From: Oscillibacter sp.
Lineage (GTDB): Bacteria > Bacillota > Clostridia > Oscillospirales > Oscillospiraceae
Reading direction: 5' to 3'
DNA: 64,000 nucleotides
NCBI GenBank assembly: GCA_003539495.1
Contig: DPPB01000004.1
Coordinates: 1-64,000 of the forward strand
A program made the translations under genes and the position numbers. Every line of letters begins with the position of its first letter. Positions within the stretch are counted from its first letter, which is position 1. Positions 8,287 through 17,028 of this stretch are shown here, in pieces. The notes beneath the pieces are model-generated. The model was not told the DNA's origin. It did not search any database and worked only from the letters and a program-made list of their open reading frames with translations.

Positions 8287-9198
8287 TTATGATTCCCGGG
8301 CCTTGCCAATGGCCATTAGGGGGATGGTGACCAGGATCAGAGAGAAGCCCAGCAGATCCAGCCAAGTGAAGGCGGTGTGCAGGAACAGCACAGAAATCAC
8401 CACAGAGCCCACCGGCTCAATGGAGGACAGGACGCTGCCCACCAGGCTGCCCACAATGCTGCACCCGCTCTGAAAAAGACTAAAGGAGAGCACCGTGCCC
8501 AGAACAATAACGCAGGCCAGCAGCAACCAGAGCTTGCCGCTGAACTGCACACCCTGGATGTGCCACGGGCGGAAGATCAGCAGCATCACTGCGCCGCCAA
8601 TGGTCATGCCCCAGCCAGTGATGGTGAGAACATGGTACTTCTGCATGAGCTTCCGGGGGGATACAGTGTAAAAAGCGAAGCACACGGCACTGATAAGGCC
8701 CCATATGGCGCCCTTGGCAGGCACAGCCAGCGTGTTGAGGTCGAAGTGGGTCACGCAGGTAAAAGCGCCCAGCACCACTAACACCACGCTAATCAGCTCA
8801 TAGGGATGCGGCTTTTTCCGGGTGGAGGCAATGCTCCACAGCAGAATGACGATGGGGCTGCAATAGGACAGCACCGTGGCGAAGGCCACATTGGCGTACT
8901 GAACAGATGTATAATAGCTGTACTGGCAAAGGGCGGAGCCCAGTAGGGAGAACACCAGCAGAGAGGGCCAGGCTTCCTTATGCCGCAGGATTGCCATAGG
9001 CTTATTTCCGGCAATGGCGGCTGCGGAAAGGGTGATAAGACCGCCGATGAAAAGACGAATAGGCACTAACCAATCGGAGATGACGCCGCAATCCCGGAAC
9101 ATAACCTGCCCGCATGCGCCGCCAACAGACCAGAGTAAGCCGCCCAAAAGAGTCATGATGTAGCCCTTGACCATAAGAGAACGATTATTCCCAGCCAT
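8287..9198 (-). CDS. EamA/DMT family transporter
   Basis: This protein of about 303 residues has ten predicted membrane helices in two EamA halves, as in drug/metabolite transporters such as RhaT- or YdcZ-like permeases. The second half ends with the usual helix and a Pro-Leu-Met-Ala motif. I place the start at the ATG at 9198. A TTG eight codons upstream and an ATG eight codons downstream are also possible, since none has a strong ribosome site. It stands alone, convergent with the acyltransferase gene and divergent from the phosphopantetheinyl transferase. The substrate is unknown. Confidence 0.8.
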   Translation of the reverse strand: MAGNNRSLMVKGYIMTLLGGLLWSVGGACGQVMFRDCGVISDWLVPIRLFIGGLITLSAAAIAGNKPMAILRHKEAWPSLLVFSLLGSALCQYSYYTSVQYANVAFATVLSYCSPIVILLWSIASTRKKPHPYELISVVLVVLGAFTCVTHFDLNTLAVPAKGAIWGLISAVCFAFYTVSPRKLMQKYHVLTITGWGMTIGGAVMLLIFRPWHIQGVQFSGKLWLLLACVIVLGTVLSFSLFQSGCSIVGSLVGSVLSSIEPVGSVVISVLFLHTAFTWLDLLGFSLILVTIPLMAIGKARES

Positions 9199-9389
9199 AA
9201 AAAAGCCCGCCCTTTTTAACAAAATCCTGCATCAATATAGCATGGTGGGGCATGGGTTGTCCATGAGCTTAACTGACAAAAACAGGCAGAAAAGGTCAAG
9301 CTCTCCTGGTGAAAATAACCCGGCTTCAGCCGCCGGAACGGATTGAAAACCGCGGTGCAATGTGATACCATAAGCTGGAAAGGAAGGTG

Positions 9390-9893
9390 ATGGCGCTGGA
9401 AATAAGGATCAAACGAGCGGAGGAATACTCGGCCCGGCAACTGGCGGCGGAAATGCTGGCAGATGCTGTCGGCTCCGCTCCGGAGGATATTTTCTTCTAT
9501 CGGGGAGAAAACGGCAAGCCCTTGACAAACCTGTCCCTGCACTTTAATTGCAGCCACAGTGGGGGCTTTGTGGTCTGCGCTGTGGGCGAAAGGGAGGTCG
9601 GCGTGGATCTGGAGCAGATCCGTCCGGTGCACCCCCGGTTGGAGCGGGCCCTCACGGCGGCAGAGCGGCAGTGGCTGACCTCGCTCCCGCAGGCGGAGCG
9701 GGATGAGGGCTTTTTCCGGCTTTGGACGCTGAAGGAGAGCTGGATTAAGTGCCGGGGCGGCCGGTTAATGGAGTTTCGCCGGACGGAGTTTTTGCTGCAA
9801 GGTCAGGAGATCGTTTCTGCACCGCCAGGCTTTATCTTCCGTTTTTTGCCTGCACCTATGGGCTATGTGCTGGCAATCTGTGAGAGAGAATAA
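9390..9893 (+). CDS. 4'-phosphopantetheinyl transferase, Sfp type
   Basis: This 167-residue protein carries the two hallmark motifs of the superfamily: Val-Gly-Val-Asp-Leu-Glu (about 70-75, metal-binding Asp and Glu) and Phe-x-x-x-Trp-Thr-Leu-Lys-Glu-Ser-Trp-Ile-Lys (Trp about 111). The family moves the phosphopantetheine arm of CoA onto a carrier protein serine. At this length it is shorter than Sfp (about 224) and longer than AcpS (about 125). No carrier protein, NRPS or PKS gene is in the window, so its partner lies elsewhere. The ATG at 9390 follows AAAGGAAGG closely; a GTG one codon earlier is possible. Confidence 0.85.
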   Translation: MALEIRIKRAEEYSARQLAAEMLADAVGSAPEDIFFYRGENGKPLTNLSLHFNCSHSGGFVVCAVGEREVGVDLEQIRPVHPRLERALTAAERQWLTSLPQAERDEGFFRLWTLKESWIKCRGGRLMEFRRTEFLLQGQEIVSAPPGFIFRFLPAPMGYVLAICERE

Positions 9894-9929
9894 AAATGCG
9901 GAGGTTTTTCCAATAGCCTCCGCATTTTA
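9893..9929. terminator. Bidirectional terminator
   Basis: A 12-bp stem (AAAATGCGGAGG and its complement) lies between the convergent transferase and Na/Pi symporter genes. Confidence 0.85.
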
Positions 9930-9944
9930 TCTATATAGATCAGG

Positions 9945-11702
9945 TTATATGCTGTATTTCCGCTTGTACTCGTCGTAGTATTCTGCGAAGGACTCGTCCT
10001 TCATCTGCTTTAGGCTGCGGACATACTCGTGAGTATCAAAGGAGTCCGATTGCAGCTCAATGACTGCCAGGGCAATGTTGGAGCAGTGGTCGGCCACACG
10101 CTCAAAATTTGTCAGCAGATCATTGAAGACGAAGCCCTGGTTCAGCGTGCACGCGCCCCGCTGCAGCCGCTCGATGTGATGGCTCTTCATCTCATCGCAC
10201 AGGGTGTCCACGATCTCCTCCAAGGGCTCTACCCGGCGTGCGCCTGATACATTGCTTTCGATAAAGGTATCCACAGATAGGTGCAGAATATCCCGGATGG
10301 CCTGCTGCAGCACGGAGAGCTCCCTTTGCGCCTGCTCGGAGAAAACGATGTTTTTTTCGTGGATTTCCTTGGCACACTCGGCGATGTTCAGCGCATGGTC
10401 GCCGATGCGTTCAAAGTCGGAGATGGTGTGCAGATACTTGGATACCTCCTCACTCTGCCGGGTATTCAAGGACTTGACAGTGATTTTCATAAGGTAAGTG
10501 CCCAGCTTGTCCTCAAAACGATCAATGGTATTTTCCTTATCCTCAATAGATTGGAAGCCCTTGTCGCTATAATTGGAGATCAAGTCCAATGATGCTGTCA
10601 GATTGCTGCGGGCGGTGTTAGCCATGGCGGCGGTGACCTCCCGGCTCTGCTCAATAGCCAGGGCGGGGTGCTGCAGAAAGCGCTCCTCCAGCCGGTCCAT
10701 CTCCAGCTGTGCGGGATCGGCGCCGCGCTTATCCGGGATCAGGAAGCATACAAATCGCTCTAAAAGCCCAATGCACGGGGTCAGAACGATGACCGTGGCC
10801 AGGCGGAACAGAGTGTTGAGCAGGGCGATGGACACGGTGGTCATGGTCATGGGCATAAAGGGGAAATGGACAAAGGCGTTCACCACATAGAATACGGTGG
10901 CCCAAATTATAACACCCAGCACATCAATGAGCAGATAGACAAAGGCGGTGCGCCGGCCGTGAATGTTGGCACCCAGGGCGCTGAGCAGCACCGGGACGGC
11001 TGCACCGATGGCGATGCCCATGATGATGGGAAACGCCACCTCAAAGGTGACGGCGCCGGTAATGGCCAGTGCCTGCAGGATACCTACAGCGGCGGAAGCG
11101 CTCTGCAGGATACTTGTAAAGGCGATGCCCACCAGGATACCCAAAAAGGGATTGGAAAAGCTGGTAAGAATGCCGGTAAAAGCCTCACTCTCCTTCAGCG
11201 GGGCCACAGCGTCGCTCATGGCGGACATACCGAACATCAATACGGCAAAGCCCATGAGAATGTTGCCGATAGCCAGCGTGGATTGCTTTTTTCCGGCCAT
11301 GCGCAGGATGATGCCGACAATGGCAACAACGCCCGTAAGGGTGGCGGTGCTTAAAAGCTCCACCCAGCCGCTGCCGCCGGAAAGGTCGGACAGACACAGA
11401 ATCCACCCGGTGATGCTGGTGCCCAGAATGGCGCCCATGACCACACCAATGGCCTGCTTGACCTGCATCATGCCGGAGTTGACGAAGCCCACCACCATCA
11501 CCGATGTGGCGGAGGACGATTGAATTACGGCGGTGACGCCGGTGCCCAGCAAAACGCCCTTGAGCGGTGTACTGCTGAGCCGGTAAAGCACCAGCTCCAG
11601 CTTGTTGCCGGCAACTTTTTTCAGGCCGTCACCCATAAGGCTCATGCCGTACAGGAACAGTGCCACACCGCCCAGCAGGGTTATGACGTCGGATACACCC
11701 AT
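9945..11702 (-). CDS. Na+/phosphate symporter family protein with PhoU-like domain (copy 1)
   Basis: This 585-residue protein has two inverted Na/Pi-cotransporter repeats. The first holds Gln-Ser-Ser-Ser-Ala-Thr (Q61) and the second the related Gln-Ser-Ala-Ser-Ala near 200, the substrate-binding QSSS motifs. After about residue 340 comes a helical PhoU-like cytoplasmic region. This is the NptA/YjbB group, which moves phosphate with sodium. A strong promoter lies upstream. It is paralogous to the gene at 14362 on the other side of the PhoB/PhoR pair, with the same domain order and many shared motifs. In this copy the second QSSS motif reads QSAS. Confidence 0.9.
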   Translation of the reverse strand: MGVSDVITLLGGVALFLYGMSLMGDGLKKVAGNKLELVLYRLSSTPLKGVLLGTGVTAVIQSSSATSVMVVGFVNSGMMQVKQAIGVVMGAILGTSITGWILCLSDLSGGSGWVELLSTATLTGVVAIVGIILRMAGKKQSTLAIGNILMGFAVLMFGMSAMSDAVAPLKESEAFTGILTSFSNPFLGILVGIAFTSILQSASAAVGILQALAITGAVTFEVAFPIIMGIAIGAAVPVLLSALGANIHGRRTAFVYLLIDVLGVIIWATVFYVVNAFVHFPFMPMTMTTVSIALLNTLFRLATVIVLTPCIGLLERFVCFLIPDKRGADPAQLEMDRLEERFLQHPALAIEQSREVTAAMANTARSNLTASLDLISNYSDKGFQSIEDKENTIDRFEDKLGTYLMKITVKSLNTRQSEEVSKYLHTISDFERIGDHALNIAECAKEIHEKNIVFSEQAQRELSVLQQAIRDILHLSVDTFIESNVSGARRVEPLEEIVDTLCDEMKSHHIERLQRGACTLNQGFVFNDLLTNFERVADHCSNIALAVIELQSDSFDTHEYVRSLKQMKDESFAEYYDEYKRKYSI

Positions 11703-11737
11703 CCGCTTATCCCTCCCATTATTATTCCTAATTTAAT

Positions 11738-11766
11738 AGTATACAAAATTTACGGAACATTGTCGA
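11738..11766 (-). promoter_or_regulatory. Promoter of Na/Pi symporter copy 1
   Basis: Leftward TCGACA (11761-11766) and TATACT (11738-11743) are 17 bp apart, about 35 bp before the start codon. Confidence 0.65.
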
Positions 11767-11836
11767 TAGCAATTTAAGAAAACCGGTAAAAATCGCAAAA
11801 AGAATTGGACAAAAATTTCAGAGAAAAAACGCGTTA

Positions 11837-11892
11837 TTTAAGATAGATTTTACAGAAAGCGGATTTTCTTTTTAATAAGGATGCGGTATAAT
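11837..11892 (+). promoter_or_regulatory. Two-component operon promoter with candidate Pho box
   Basis: There is a perfect -10 TATAAT (11887-11892), but the -35 place holds only TTTTCT. Just upstream, TTTAAG (11837) and TTTTAC (11848) repeat at 11 bp. Weak -35 boxes replaced by 11-bp repeats are typical of PhoB/PhoP-activated promoters. The repeat match is my inference. Confidence 0.35.
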
Positions 11893-11916
11893 CAATTTGA
11901 AAGAAGGTGGAATGGG

Positions 11917-12591
11917 ATGATCTATCTGCTGGAGGATGATGACAGCATCCGTAAATTGGTGATTTATGCCCTGCAGAGCCAGGGGTATGAGGCGGCGGGC
12001 TTTGAAAGACCGTCGGAGTTTTGGCATGCCATGGGCCGGCGGCTGCCGGAGCTGGTGCTGCTGGATGTAATGCTGCCGGAGGAGGATGGATTATCCGTGC
12101 TGAAGAAGCTGCGCTCCGCCACGGCCACTGCGGCCATCCCGGTGATTATGCTTACGGCCAAGAATACGGAGTTTGACCGGGTGACGGGGCTGGATTGCGG
12201 GGCGGACGACTTTGTCTCCAAGCCCTTCGGCATGATGGAGCTGCTGGCCCGGGTACGCGCGGTGCTGCGCCGCACAGAGAAGAAGCCACAGGAACAGCAG
12301 TGGCAGGTGGGCCCGCTGCAGGTGTATCCGCAGCGCCGGCAGGTGCAGGTGAATGGCCGGGAGGTCATGCTGACCTACAAGGAGTTTGAGATACTCTCTC
12401 TGCTTTTGCAGGAGCAGGGCCGTGTCCTAACCCGGGATACACTCATGGATCGTGTCTGGGGCCTGGAGGCTGAGCGGGAGAACCGCACCTTGGATGTGCA
12501 CATCCGTACCCTGCGGCAGAAGCTGGGGGAAGCCGGCGGGCTCATTGAAACCGTCCGGGGCGTCGGCTATAAGCTGGGAGGCCAGGTATGA
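11917..12591 (+). CDS. PhoB/PhoP-type response regulator
   Basis: This 225-residue OmpR/PhoB-class regulator has a receiver domain (acidic Glu-Asp-Asp near residue 6-8, phosphoacceptor D50, T80, K102) and a winged-helix DNA-binding domain (about 125-222). The latter includes Tyr-Lys-Glu-Phe-Glu-Ile and the usual Val-Arg-Gly-Val-Gly-Tyr end. The ATG at 11917 has AAGGTGG at 7 bases. An upstream in-frame ATG at 11881 lies on the -10 box and is rejected. Its stop overlaps the kinase start (ATGA). Its position between two phosphate symporters makes phosphate the likely signal. Confidence 0.9.
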   Translation: MIYLLEDDDSIRKLVIYALQSQGYEAAGFERPSEFWHAMGRRLPELVLLDVMLPEEDGLSVLKKLRSATATAAIPVIMLTAKNTEFDRVTGLDCGADDFVSKPFGMMELLARVRAVLRRTEKKPQEQQWQVGPLQVYPQRRQVQVNGREVMLTYKEFEILSLLLQEQGRVLTRDTLMDRVWGLEAERENRTLDVHIRTLRQKLGEAGGLIETVRGVGYKLGGQV

Positions 12592-14213
12592 CCGGTAAGA
12601 TCATCCGCAGCTTATTTTCTCTGGCGATGCTGGTGCTGGTCATAGGCGCGGCGCTGTTTTCCGGGATTCTCTATGGCTATTATGAAAAGCAATCCTTTGC
12701 CTCCCTCGCTCAGGAGGCAGAGCAGCTGCAGCAGACAATGGAATATGTTTCCCCTGAACAGATGCGCTCTGCAGACCGCATTACCCTCATTTCCCCCGAT
12801 GGGACTGTGCTCTATGACAGTGTGGCCAGGGCTGACGCCATGGAGAATCATCTGAGCCGGGAGGAGGTTGCCCAGGCCCTGCGGGAGGGGACGGGCAAGA
12901 GCAGCCACTACTCCAGCACTGTGCTGAAAAAGAATCTGTATTATGCCCTCCGTCTGGAGAACGGCAACGTTTTGCGCCTGAGCCGGGAGCAAAGCAGCCT
13001 GGGGGCTATGCTGCTGAATATGGCATGGCCCATTGCTGCTACGGTAGCCGGGCTTTTGCTGCTGGCGGCGGGCCTATCCGTCCGCCTGGCCCGGCAAATC
13101 ACCCAGCCTATCAATGCCATTTCCCCGGATGATCCTCAGGATGTGTATCCGGAGCTGCAGCCCTTGACCCAGCGCCTGCGCCAGCAGCGGGAGACGATTC
13201 GCAATCAGATGGACGAATTGAGCCGCCGTATGCGGGAATTCTCGGCCATGACGGAGAATATGAGCGAGGGATTCCTGCTCATCGACCTCCGGGGCCATGT
13301 GCTGACGGAGAACCACAGCGCGTCCATGCTGCTGCCCACGGATGCGGATAATATTGCCAAGTGCAGCCAAAGGGAGCTCTGCCAGGCGGCACAGCAGGCC
13401 CTGACCGGCCAGCGGTGTGAACGGCTGCTGCAGCAGGGAGAGAGGACACTCTCCGTCATTGCAAGCCCTGTGCTGGAGTCCGGCCAGGTCACCGGCGCCG
13501 TGGTGCTGACTCTGGATGTGACAGAGCGGGAGCAACGGGAAAAGCTCCGCCGGGAATTTTCAGCCAACGTGTCCCACGAGCTGAAAACACCATTGACCTC
13601 CATCTCCGGCTTTGCCGAGCTTATGAGCCAGGGCCTTGTGCCGCCGGATAAGGTACGGGAATTCAGCTTGGACATCCAAAAGGAGTGTACACGGCTGACA
13701 AATTTGGTGGAGGACATCATCGACCTGTCCCGCCTGGAGGAGGGCGGCGGCGATATGACCTGGGAAGATACTGACCTTTATACGCTTTGTGACGATGTGC
13801 TGCAGAGCTTGGAGCCGGTGGCAAAAAGGCAGACCGTCACGCTGCGCTTAGCGGGTGAGAGCCTGCAGGTCCGCGGTGTGTATCAGGTGCTCCGCGAGAT
13901 GATCTATAACCTCTGCGACAATGCCATCAAGTATAATCGTTCCGGCGGCAGTGTCACCGTTACGGTGGCGCGGAGTGCGGGGAGAGCGTCCGTAGTGGTG
14001 GCTGATACCGGCATTGGCATCCCCTACGAGGACCAGAGCCGGGTTTTTGAACGGTTTTACCGGGTGGACAAGAGTCATAGCCGGGCCATCGGCGGCACAG
14101 GGCTGGGCCTATCTATTGTGAAGCATGCGGCGGCCCTGCACGGCGCGGAGATAAAGCTGCAAAGCCAGCCCGAGGATGGAACGGTTATCACGGTGCTCTT
14201 TCCCGGGGAATGA
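12588..14213 (+). CDS. PhoR-type sensor histidine kinase
   Basis: This 541-residue kinase has an N-terminal membrane helix (about 8-27), a roughly 120-residue outside domain and a second helix (about 145-165). A linker with PAS-like features follows, then the dimerisation helix with Asn-Val-Ser-His-Glu-Leu-Lys-Thr-Pro (phosphoacceptor H330). The ATPase domain has N box Asn-x-x-x-Asn-Ala-Ile-Lys-Tyr, G1 Asp-Thr-Gly-Ile-Gly-Ile-Pro and G2 Gly-Thr-Gly-Leu-Gly-Leu. The layout equals Bacillus PhoR. It overlaps the regulator gene by four bases. It likely senses phosphate status, perhaps through the PhoU-like domains of the flanking symporters. Confidence 0.88.
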   Translation: MTGKIIRSLFSLAMLVLVIGAALFSGILYGYYEKQSFASLAQEAEQLQQTMEYVSPEQMRSADRITLISPDGTVLYDSVARADAMENHLSREEVAQALREGTGKSSHYSSTVLKKNLYYALRLENGNVLRLSREQSSLGAMLLNMAWPIAATVAGLLLLAAGLSVRLARQITQPINAISPDDPQDVYPELQPLTQRLRQQRETIRNQMDELSRRMREFSAMTENMSEGFLLIDLRGHVLTENHSASMLLPTDADNIAKCSQRELCQAAQQALTGQRCERLLQQGERTLSVIASPVLESGQVTGAVVLTLDVTEREQREKLRREFSANVSHELKTPLTSISGFAELMSQGLVPPDKVREFSLDIQKECTRLTNLVEDIIDLSRLEEGGGDMTWEDTDLYTLCDDVLQSLEPVAKRQTVTLRLAGESLQVRGVYQVLREMIYNLCDNAIKYNRSGGSVTVTVARSAGRASVVVADTGIGIPYEDQSRVFERFYRVDKSHSRAIGGTGLGLSIVKHAAALHGAEIKLQSQPEDGTVITVLFPGE

Positions 14214-14235
14214 CAGAAAATTTACAGGGCCTTAA

Positions 14236-14266
14236 GAGGGCTTCCCTTGCGGAAGCCCTCTTTTTT
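14236..14266 (+). terminator. Terminator after the kinase gene
   Basis: A 10-bp stem GAGGGCTTCC with its complement is followed by TTTTTT. Confidence 0.85.
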
Positions 14267-14271
14267 CATAA

Positions 14272-14311
14272 TTTAATATGGATTTAACTTTTCTCCGGTT
14301 TCGGATTTAAG
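14272..14311 (+). promoter_or_regulatory. Candidate Pho box upstream of symporter copy 2
   Basis: TTTAAT (14272), TTTAAC (14283) and TTTAAG (14306) are spaced 11 and 23 bp apart, directly ahead of an A/T-rich -10-like stretch near 14322-14332. The arrangement resembles direct-repeat Pho boxes. This is by-eye evidence only. Confidence 0.35.
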
Positions 14312-14361
14312 ATGGAACAGATATGCTAATAATAGATAAAAACGGAAGAGGAGAGAGATTC

Positions 14362-16107
14362 ATGACATTTTTCGATTTCTTAACATTGATCGGCGGGTTA
14401 AGCCTGTTTCTGTTCGGCATGAACCTCATGGGCGATGCCCTGGAAAAGCGTGCGGGCAATGGGCTGAAAAACCTGCTGGGCAAGCTTACCAGCAGCAAGG
14501 CGGCGGGCTTTCTCACCGGCGTGGGCATCACGGCGGTGATCCAGTCGTCATCTGCCACAACGGTGATGGTGGTGGGCTTTGTAAACTCCGGCCTTATGGC
14601 ACTGCGTCAGGCTATTTATGTTATTATGGGTGCCAACGTAGGCACCACTGTAACGGCATGGATCCTGAGCCTTTCGGGCATCCAGAGCGACAGCTTTTTC
14701 ATGCAGCTCCTCAAGCCTACATCCTTCACGCCTGTTTTGGCCCTGATCGGTGTAGCGCTGTATATGATGGGCAAGAGCGGCAAGAAGAAGGATACAGGTA
14801 TGATCCTTCTGGGCTTTGCCACATTGATGTTCGGCATGGATACCATGAGTACCGCCGTGGCGGGGCTGAAGGATATGGAGAGCTTCCGGGAGCTGCTGCT
14901 GGTGTTCACCAATCCCATTTTGGGCGTACTGGCAGGCGCGGTGCTCACGGCCATCATCCAGTCCTCCTCGGCCTCCGTGGGCATCCTGCAGGCCGTGTCT
15001 TCTACAGGCCAGATCACCTTTGGCGCGGCTATCCCCATTATCATGGGTCAAAATATAGGCACCTGCGTTACGGCCCTGCTTTCCTCCATCGGTACCAATC
15101 GCAACGCCCGCCGGGCGGCGGTGGTGCATCTGTCCTTCAACATCATCGGCACGGTGGTATGGCTGACGGTGTTTGAGGTGGTACGGGCCTTGGTAAATAT
15201 CCCCCTGCTGGACGGCAGCATTGATCAGCTGGGCATAGCCATTGTCCACTCGATATTTAATATACTCTGCACGGCGCTTCTGCTGCCCATGACGGGTCTG
15301 CTGGAGAAGCTGGCCTGCCGCATTATCCCCGATCATGCCGGCAGCGACAGCATCCCCGAGCTGGACGAGCGTCTCATGGCTACTCCGGCGGTGGCTATGG
15401 AGCGGTGCCATGAGGTCACCATGAACATGGGCTTCACCTCGGTCCGGGCCACTCGAAACGCTATGCATGAGCTGAAAAATCATGATGTAAAGCGCGCCGA
15501 GAGCATCCGGGAGGATGAGCGGACCGCTGACCGCTATGAGGACGAGCTGGGAACTTATCTGGTGAAGCTTTCCGGCTGTCACTTGAGCGACCAGGATCGG
15601 GTGGAGGCGGCGGAGCTGCTGCACATGATCGGCGATTTTGAGCGCATCAGTGACCATGCGGTGAATATCCTGGAGTCGACAGAGGAGCTGCGTGGAAAGG
15701 GTATCGCCTTTACACAGCCGGCAATAGAAGAAATGAGCAAGATGTTCGGTGCGGTGGATGAGATCATGGACCTGGCTCTCACGGCCTTTATCCACAGAGA
15801 TCTCTCTGCGGCCCGAGAGGTGGAGCCTTTGGAGCAGGTGGTGGATACGCTGAAGGAGCAGCTTCGCTCCCGGCATATCCTGCGCCTGCAGGAGGGCAAG
15901 TGCAGTATGGAGGCCGGCTTTGTCTGGGCAGATATGCTGACGGACCTGGAGCGTATCGCTGACCACTGCTCCAATATTGCCGGCTGTGTGGTGCAGATGC
16001 AAAAGAGCCGGCTGGACATCCATGGCTATCTGGACGGCATCCGCAGCGGCAGCGATGAGTACCGCCAGCGCTATGACTTTTACGCCCGGAAATATGCCTT
16101 GGTCTGA
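14362..16107 (+). CDS. Na+/phosphate symporter family protein with PhoU-like domain (copy 2)
   Basis: This 581-residue protein has two Na/Pi repeats with QSSS motifs at Q61 and about 199, and a C-terminal PhoU-like helical domain (about 340-575). Both QSSS motifs are intact, unlike copy 1. The ATG at 14362 has AAGAGGAGAG upstream; the open frame extends to 14323 but without a ribosome site. It lies downstream of the kinase after a terminator, so it has its own promoter. Having two diverged copies suggests different affinity or regulation rather than simple dosage. Confidence 0.9.
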   Translation: MTFFDFLTLIGGLSLFLFGMNLMGDALEKRAGNGLKNLLGKLTSSKAAGFLTGVGITAVIQSSSATTVMVVGFVNSGLMALRQAIYVIMGANVGTTVTAWILSLSGIQSDSFFMQLLKPTSFTPVLALIGVALYMMGKSGKKKDTGMILLGFATLMFGMDTMSTAVAGLKDMESFRELLLVFTNPILGVLAGAVLTAIIQSSSASVGILQAVSSTGQITFGAAIPIIMGQNIGTCVTALLSSIGTNRNARRAAVVHLSFNIIGTVVWLTVFEVVRALVNIPLLDGSIDQLGIAIVHSIFNILCTALLLPMTGLLEKLACRIIPDHAGSDSIPELDERLMATPAVAMERCHEVTMNMGFTSVRATRNAMHELKNHDVKRAESIREDERTADRYEDELGTYLVKLSGCHLSDQDRVEAAELLHMIGDFERISDHAVNILESTEELRGKGIAFTQPAIEEMSKMFGAVDEIMDLALTAFIHRDLSAAREVEPLEQVVDTLKEQLRSRHILRLQEGKCSMEAGFVWADMLTDLERIADHCSNIAGCVVQMQKSRLDIHGYLDGIRSGSDEYRQRYDFYARKYALV

Positions 16108-16110
16108 GTC

Positions 16111-16139
16111 TTGTAAATATCTGCAAAAGTGTGTATAAT
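16111..16139 (+). promoter_or_regulatory. Sigma-A promoter of the small exporter gene
   Basis: TTGTAA (16111-16116), a 17-bp spacer and TATAAT (16134-16139). Confidence 0.75.
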
Positions 16140-16171
16140 AAGTGTATACTAAAGTTAGGAGCCAATATCCC

Positions 16172-16651
16172 ATGCTGAAGCATTGCTTGATCGTGTTCGG
16201 AGTTTCCATGGTGCCGCTGATAGAGCTGCGCGGTGCGATCCCCTATGGCATCGCCTTTGGCTTGCCGCTGTGGCAGACCTACTGCATCGCCATCGTGGGC
16301 AACATGCTGCCGGTTCCCATTATCTATTTCTTCGCCCGCAAAGTCCTGGCCTGGGGCTGCGACAAGAGGTATATCGGCAAGTTTTTTACCTGGTGCCTGC
16401 AAAAGGGCGAAAGGGGAGGCCAAAAGCTCCAGGAAAAGGCGGGCCGGGGCCTGTTTTGGGCACTGCTGCTGTTTGTGGGCATCCCACTGCCCGGCACCGG
16501 CGCCTGGACCGGGACGCTGGCGGCCAGCATTTTAGACATGGGCTTTAAGAAGAGCGTGCTGGCCTGCATGGGTGGTGTGCTGCTGGCGGGGATCATCATG
16601 GGCGGCCTGTCCCTTTTGGGCGTGGGTATCTTCACAACGGCTGCGGCCTGA
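16172..16651 (+). CDS. Small multidrug-export family membrane protein (PF06695-like)
   Basis: This 159-residue protein has about four to five membrane helices and the family signature Glu-Leu-Arg-Gly-Ala-Ile-Pro near the N terminus, then Gly-Ile-Pro-Leu-Pro-Gly-Thr-Gly-Ala-Trp-Thr-Gly in the middle. This group (COG2426) is named after an early multidrug-export report, but its real substrate is not settled. The ATG at 16172 has TAGGAG upstream. A GTG at 16142 directly after the -10 box is unlikely. It is followed 23 bp later by the TSCPD gene, probably on the same transcript. Confidence 0.78.
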   Translation: MLKHCLIVFGVSMVPLIELRGAIPYGIAFGLPLWQTYCIAIVGNMLPVPIIYFFARKVLAWGCDKRYIGKFFTWCLQKGERGGQKLQEKAGRGLFWALLLFVGIPLPGTGAWTGTLAASILDMGFKKSVLACMGGVLLAGIIMGGLSLLGVGIFTTAAA

Positions 16652-16674
16652 CCTGAACAAGAGGAGGATTGCAT

Positions 16675-16929
16675 ATGACATACACTTATCAGCCTCGGGG
16701 TGTTTGCTCCCGAAAGATGACCGTGCAGCTGCAGGACGGCATCATCCGCGATGTGCGGGTGGAGGGCGGCTGTAATGGGAATCTACAGGGCATTTCCCGC
16801 CTGGTTATTGGGATGCCCGCCCGGGACGCCATTGAGCGGATGAAGGGCATCCGCTGCGGAGACAAGCCCAGCTCCTGTCCGGATCAGCTATCCATTGCCC
16901 TGGAGCAGGCCTTGGCGAAGGGCGAATAA
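16675..16929 (+). CDS. TSCPD-domain small protein (TIGR03905-like)
   Basis: This 84-residue protein begins with Tyr-x-Tyr-x-Pro-x-Gly-Val-Cys-Ser and ends its core with Thr/Ser-Ser-Cys-Pro-Asp-Gln-Leu, the TSCPD signature related to the C-terminal region of B12-dependent ribonucleotide reductases. Conserved cysteines suggest metal or redox chemistry, but no function is established for the stand-alone form. GAGGAGG is 7-8 bases before the ATG. A terminator follows. Confidence 0.8.
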   Translation: MTYTYQPRGVCSRKMTVQLQDGIIRDVRVEGGCNGNLQGISRLVIGMPARDAIERMKGIRCGDKPSSCPDQLSIALEQALAKGE

Positions 16930-16943
16930 AGGGACAAAATGTG

Positions 16944-16974
16944 AAGCCGCGGAGATTTATCTCTGCGGCTTTAT
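16944..16974 (+). terminator. Terminator after the TSCPD gene
   Basis: A 12-bp stem AAGCCGCGGAGA with a near-perfect complement, followed by TTATT. Confidence 0.7.
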
Positions 16975-17028
16975 TCACCCCTGTCGTCGCAGACGCATAG
17001 TATGGAGAGCAATGGGAGCGTGAGAGCG

